This document shows positions 43,248 to 45,573 of a DNA stretch of 45,573 nucleotides, piece after piece. The position numbers were made by a program, and so were the translations under genes. The DNA is taken from assembly GCF_001429725.1 (NCBI RefSeq), contig NZ_LMHV01000014.1:1-45573 (forward strand). The letters are read 5' to 3'. Below the pieces are notes generated by a model, which ran no database searches, was not told the DNA's origin, and saw only the letters and a list, made by a program, of their open reading frames with translations. The stretch comes from Rhizobium sp. Root708. Lineage in GTDB: Bacteria; Pseudomonadota; Alphaproteobacteria; Rhizobiales; Rhizobiaceae. The first letter of the stretch is position 1, and every line of letters begins with the position of its first letter.

Positions 43248-44462
43248 ATGGACGATATCGTTATTGTCGGGGCAGGAGAGTGCGGTACGCGGGCGGCTTT
43301 CGCATTGCGCGAGACCGGTTACACGGGCGCTATCACCTTGGTCGGGGCCGAGTCTCATCTGCCTTACGAGCGGCCGCCTTTGTCCAAGCCGATGGACGGC
43401 ACCGTGCGGATGAAGGCAATTTGTGGATCCGACGCGATTGCGAGCGCCGGGATAGATTATCTGCAGGGCGCGGTGGCGGCCGGGCTCGACCCATCCCTGC
43501 GAACCGTCTCGCTGAATGACGGTCGTACGCTTCCCTATCAAAAGCTTCTGCTCGCGACCGGCGCGCGTCCCAGGCGGCTGACATGCACGGGCGCCGAATA
43601 TGCGCTCGACTTCAGGACCTATGGCGATGCGACCGAAATCTTCCTTCGCGCGGCCTCTGCGAAAAGCGTCGCGATCATTGGTGGCGGCTTGATCGGCATG
43701 GAGCTTGCTGCCGTGCTGCGGGCGAAAGGCATAACCGTCACCATCATCGAGGCCGCACCAAAGCCGCTCGGAAGAGCAGTGCCGGTGCGTTTTGCGGGAA
43801 GCCTACATGCAACGCACGTCGCTCAAGGCGTGGAGTTCCGCCTTGGCGTCGGCGTGGCGGAGATCACCCGCACCGGCGTTCTGCTGGCTGACGGAACAGA
43901 GGTGCCTGCCGATCTCGTCATCGCGGCCATCGGCGTGACGGCGGATTGCGCGCTTGCGGAAGCAGCAGCGCTTGTGACGGGTAACGGCATCCACACTGAT
44001 GTGTGCTTGCGCACCAGCGACCGCGATATTTTTGCAGCCGGCGACTGCGCCGCCGTGGTGCAGCCGGGCGGTGGCCACGTTCGGTTCGAAAGCTGGCGGA
44101 ACGCACGAGCACAAGGGGAGACGGCGGCAAGAAACATGATCGGGCATACAAAGCCTTTCGATGCCATCCCGTGGTTCTGGTCCGATCAGTATGACCTCAG
44201 CCTGCAGGTGGTCGGCTTGCCCCGGCCCGAGCATCAGGCAATCGTCCGTACCTCGCCTGACGGCGAGCTGGAGTTTTATCTGGATGGCGGGCGTCTTGTT
44301 GCGGCAGCGGGGCTCGGGCCCGGCAACAGTCTCGCCAAGGATATCAAGCTGGCTGAGATGCTGGTCGCCGCTGGAGTGGTTCCGGAGCCGGAGGCGCTTG
44401 CTGATCCAACCGTAAACCTCAAGGCTGTTCTCAAGAGCGCTCGCGCGGAAGCAGCGGCCTGA
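43248..44462 (+). CDS. NAD(P)H-dependent ferredoxin reductase (MocF-like)
   Basis: This 404-residue flavoprotein has FAD motif GAGECG at 8-13 (DDIVIVGAGECGTRAAFAL), PYERPPLSKP, the second Rossmann NAD motif IIGGGLIGMELAAVL, and FAD-binding DIFAAGDCAAV. The C-terminal part has PWFWSDQYDLSLQVVG, typical of BphA4/ThcD-type ferredoxin reductases. It would pass electrons from NAD(P)H to the Rieske ferredoxin. ATG 43248 starts directly before the FAD motif. It completes the three-component oxygenase with the hydroxylase and ferredoxin. Confidence 0.9.
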   Translation: MDDIVIVGAGECGTRAAFALRETGYTGAITLVGAESHLPYERPPLSKPMDGTVRMKAICGSDAIASAGIDYLQGAVAAGLDPSLRTVSLNDGRTLPYQKLLLATGARPRRLTCTGAEYALDFRTYGDATEIFLRAASAKSVAIIGGGLIGMELAAVLRAKGITVTIIEAAPKPLGRAVPVRFAGSLHATHVAQGVEFRLGVGVAEITRTGVLLADGTEVPADLVIAAIGVTADCALAEAAALVTGNGIHTDVCLRTSDRDIFAAGDCAAVVQPGGGHVRFESWRNARAQGETAARNMIGHTKPFDAIPWFWSDQYDLSLQVVGLPRPEHQAIVRTSPDGELEFYLDGGRLVAAAGLGPGNSLAKDIKLAEMLVAAGVVPEPEALADPTVNLKAVLKSARAEAAA

Positions 44463-44512
44463 CAGCTGCACATTGGCACATGGACGGCGACTCATCCTCA
44501 AGTTGCCGGTCC

Positions 44513-44545
44513 GGGAGGGAGGTGGCTTCATGGCTCCTCCCTCCC
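44513..44545 (+). terminator. Hairpin after the ferredoxin reductase gene
   Basis: GGGAGGGAGG (44513-44522) pairs perfectly with CCTCCCTCCC (44536-44545) across a 13-nt loop, followed by CAATTTCTGG. It lies in the 155-bp gap before the TIM-barrel gene. With only a short T-tract it may attenuate rather than end transcription. Confidence 0.5.
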
Positions 44546-44617
44546 CAATTTCTGGATCAACGAGCGTCCCGCAATGTATAAGACGTCCTGCACTCCAACC
44601 ATTTTCTCGAGGCTCGA

Positions 44618-45475
44618 ATGCAAAGCTTGAACGTTTTCCAGTCGCTGTGGGCAATGGAGCTGCGCAGCGCGGTTCGGCCCGAACCAAGGCTCGAAGAGAA
44701 TGTTGAACGCATCGCGAAGGCTGGCTTTGACGGCGTCAGTGCCCATTGGTACGACCGGGCCTATGTCAGGCGGTTGACTGTCCTACTTGCCGAGCATGGG
44801 TTGAAGGCCGAGGGGCAGTGCTTCCCGAAAACCGTCGATGATCTGAAGCCAGCACTCGAAAACGCCGTTGAGTTCGGCGTTGCCCATCTCTGCCTTCAGC
44901 CGGATGTGCGGTTCCGCCGTGTCGAGGATTGCCTTCCGTTGCTTGAGGGATGGCAGCGGCTTGGCGAGGAGGCGAAGGTGCCTGTCTATATCGAGACGCA
45001 CCGCGACCGCATGACCACCGATCTCTTCTTTACGCTCGACCTGATGGACCGGATGCCGGAACTCAAGCTGCTGGCCGACCTCTCGCATTTCCTCGTCGGA
45101 CGGGAATTCGCGGTCCCCGTTTCGGGCGAGAACCATGCGTTGATGCATCGCATCCTCGATAGCGCCTGGGCCTTCCATGGCCGCGTGGCCTCTCGAGAGC
45201 AGGTGCAGATCGAAATCGCTTTTGCGCACCACAAGCCTTGGCTGGACCTATTCATGGGCTGGTGGGAGTACGGGCTGAGAAGTTGGCAGCGCCGCGCCGG
45301 ACCGGACGACGCCGTCTCCTTCGTCTGCGAGCTGGGGCCAAAGCCCTACGCGATCACGGGACCGGATGGAGAGGATACCACCGATCGCTGGCAGGAGGCA
45401 CTCCGCCTGAAAGACGAGGTACGAGCACTTTGGAAACGAATTGCTCCCGAAGATAAAATCAAGACAAGCGATTGA
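44618..45475 (+). CDS. TIM-barrel sugar isomerase/epimerase-like protein of the moc-like operon
   Basis: This 285-residue xylose-isomerase-like protein has candidate metal ligands E in VYIETHRDR, D in LLADLSHFL and E in VCELGPKPYAI, with histidines around LMHRILDSAWAFHG. ATG 44618 gives MQSLNVFQSLW; ATG 44654 is a later option. It lies between the oxygenase genes and the formaldehyde dehydrogenase gene, which it precedes by 13 bp. In rhizopine clusters MocC is a protein of the same broad fold, so an isomerase or dehydratase role on the demethylated cyclitol or sugar is a reasonable inference. Confidence 0.75.
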   Translation: MQSLNVFQSLWAMELRSAVRPEPRLEENVERIAKAGFDGVSAHWYDRAYVRRLTVLLAEHGLKAEGQCFPKTVDDLKPALENAVEFGVAHLCLQPDVRFRRVEDCLPLLEGWQRLGEEAKVPVYIETHRDRMTTDLFFTLDLMDRMPELKLLADLSHFLVGREFAVPVSGENHALMHRILDSAWAFHGRVASREQVQIEIAFAHHKPWLDLFMGWWEYGLRSWQRRAGPDDAVSFVCELGPKPYAITGPDGEDTTDRWQEALRLKDEVRALWKRIAPEDKIKTSD

Positions 45476-45488
45476 GGAGAATTCGAAG

Positions 45489-45573
45489 ATGGACGTTCGC
45501 GCCGCCGTTGCCGTTCAGGCAGGAAAACCGCTCGAGGTCATGACCGTACAGCTCGAAGGCCCGAAGGCCGGCG
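45489..45573 (+). CDS. S-(hydroxymethyl)glutathione / class III alcohol dehydrogenase, N-terminal part (3' end outside window)
   Basis: The visible 28 residues, beginning MDVRAAVAVQAGKPLEV and then VQLEGPKAG, match the N-terminus of glutathione-dependent formaldehyde dehydrogenase (AdhC/FrmA), typically RAAVAFxAGKPLEIxxVxLEGPKAGEV. GAGGAGA at 45474-45480 lies 8 nt before ATG 45489. It begins 13 bp after the isomerase stop, so it is likely in the same operon. Its position behind a monooxygenase fits removal of formaldehyde produced by demethylation. The zinc ligands and the rest lie past the window end, so a related zinc ADH cannot be fully excluded. Confidence 0.78.
   Translation, partial: MDVRAAVAVQAGKPLEVMTVQLEGPKAG

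Overview
The window reads as accessory DNA from an alphaproteobacterium of the Rhizobiaceae (Rhizobium, Agrobacterium or Sinorhizobium type). It is GC-rich and packed with ABC transporters, TIM-barrel sugar isomerases, LacI, GntR, AraC and SorC regulators, and a rhizopine-type (moc-like) oxygenase cluster. I saw no rRNA, tRNA, transposase or CRISPR array. The gene mix suggests a megaplasmid, chromid or catabolic region of the chromosome, but replicon identity cannot be read from the sequence.

Region 1 (1-1154) holds the 3' end of purU and an IolI-like inosose isomerase. Region 2 (1230-9716) is a complete siderophore-iron uptake locus: an AraC-type activator behind a TGA-N9-TCA iron box, a TonB-dependent receptor on the minus strand, and a divergent tightly overlapped operon of binding protein, two permeases, ATPase and a siderophore-interacting reductase. 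Region 3 (9836-14678) pairs an N,N-dimethylformamidase-like large subunit with a convergent NitT/TauT-type transporter.

Region 4 (14778-21618) is a catabolic regulon. A minus-strand operon encodes a HisD-family dehydrogenase, a zinc alcohol dehydrogenase, a HutC-type GntR regulator and an APH-fold kinase. Beside it are an SDR and a divergent HisC-like aminotransferase. The same 12-mer, ATGTCTATACAT, sits in the promoter of the HisD operon and in the SDR/HisC intergenic region, so the local GntR protein probably controls both. The three dehydrogenases resemble the hpsNOP set for dihydroxypropanesulfonate, which is an inference. Region 5 (21846-31172) has a glycerophosphodiesterase, a HAD phosphatase, a SorC regulator broken by a one-base frameshift, a five-gene oligopeptide/nickel-type ABC transporter operon and a TIM-barrel isomerase.

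Region 6 (31290-38388) is a minus-strand operon of TIM-barrel isomerase, CUT1 sugar transporter (SBP, two permeases, ATPase) and GMC flavoprotein oxidoreductase, preceded by two LacI-type operators and a divergent lacI gene. It looks like an oxidative sugar or glycoside pathway. Region 7 (39613 to the end) has a second lacI gene and an operon of di-iron membrane hydroxylase, Rieske ferredoxin, inositol/rhizopine-type binding protein, ferredoxin reductase, TIM-barrel isomerase and the start of a glutathione-dependent formaldehyde dehydrogenase. The last gene fits an oxidative demethylation that releases formaldehyde. The substrate may be a methylated inositol or rhizopine-like compound.
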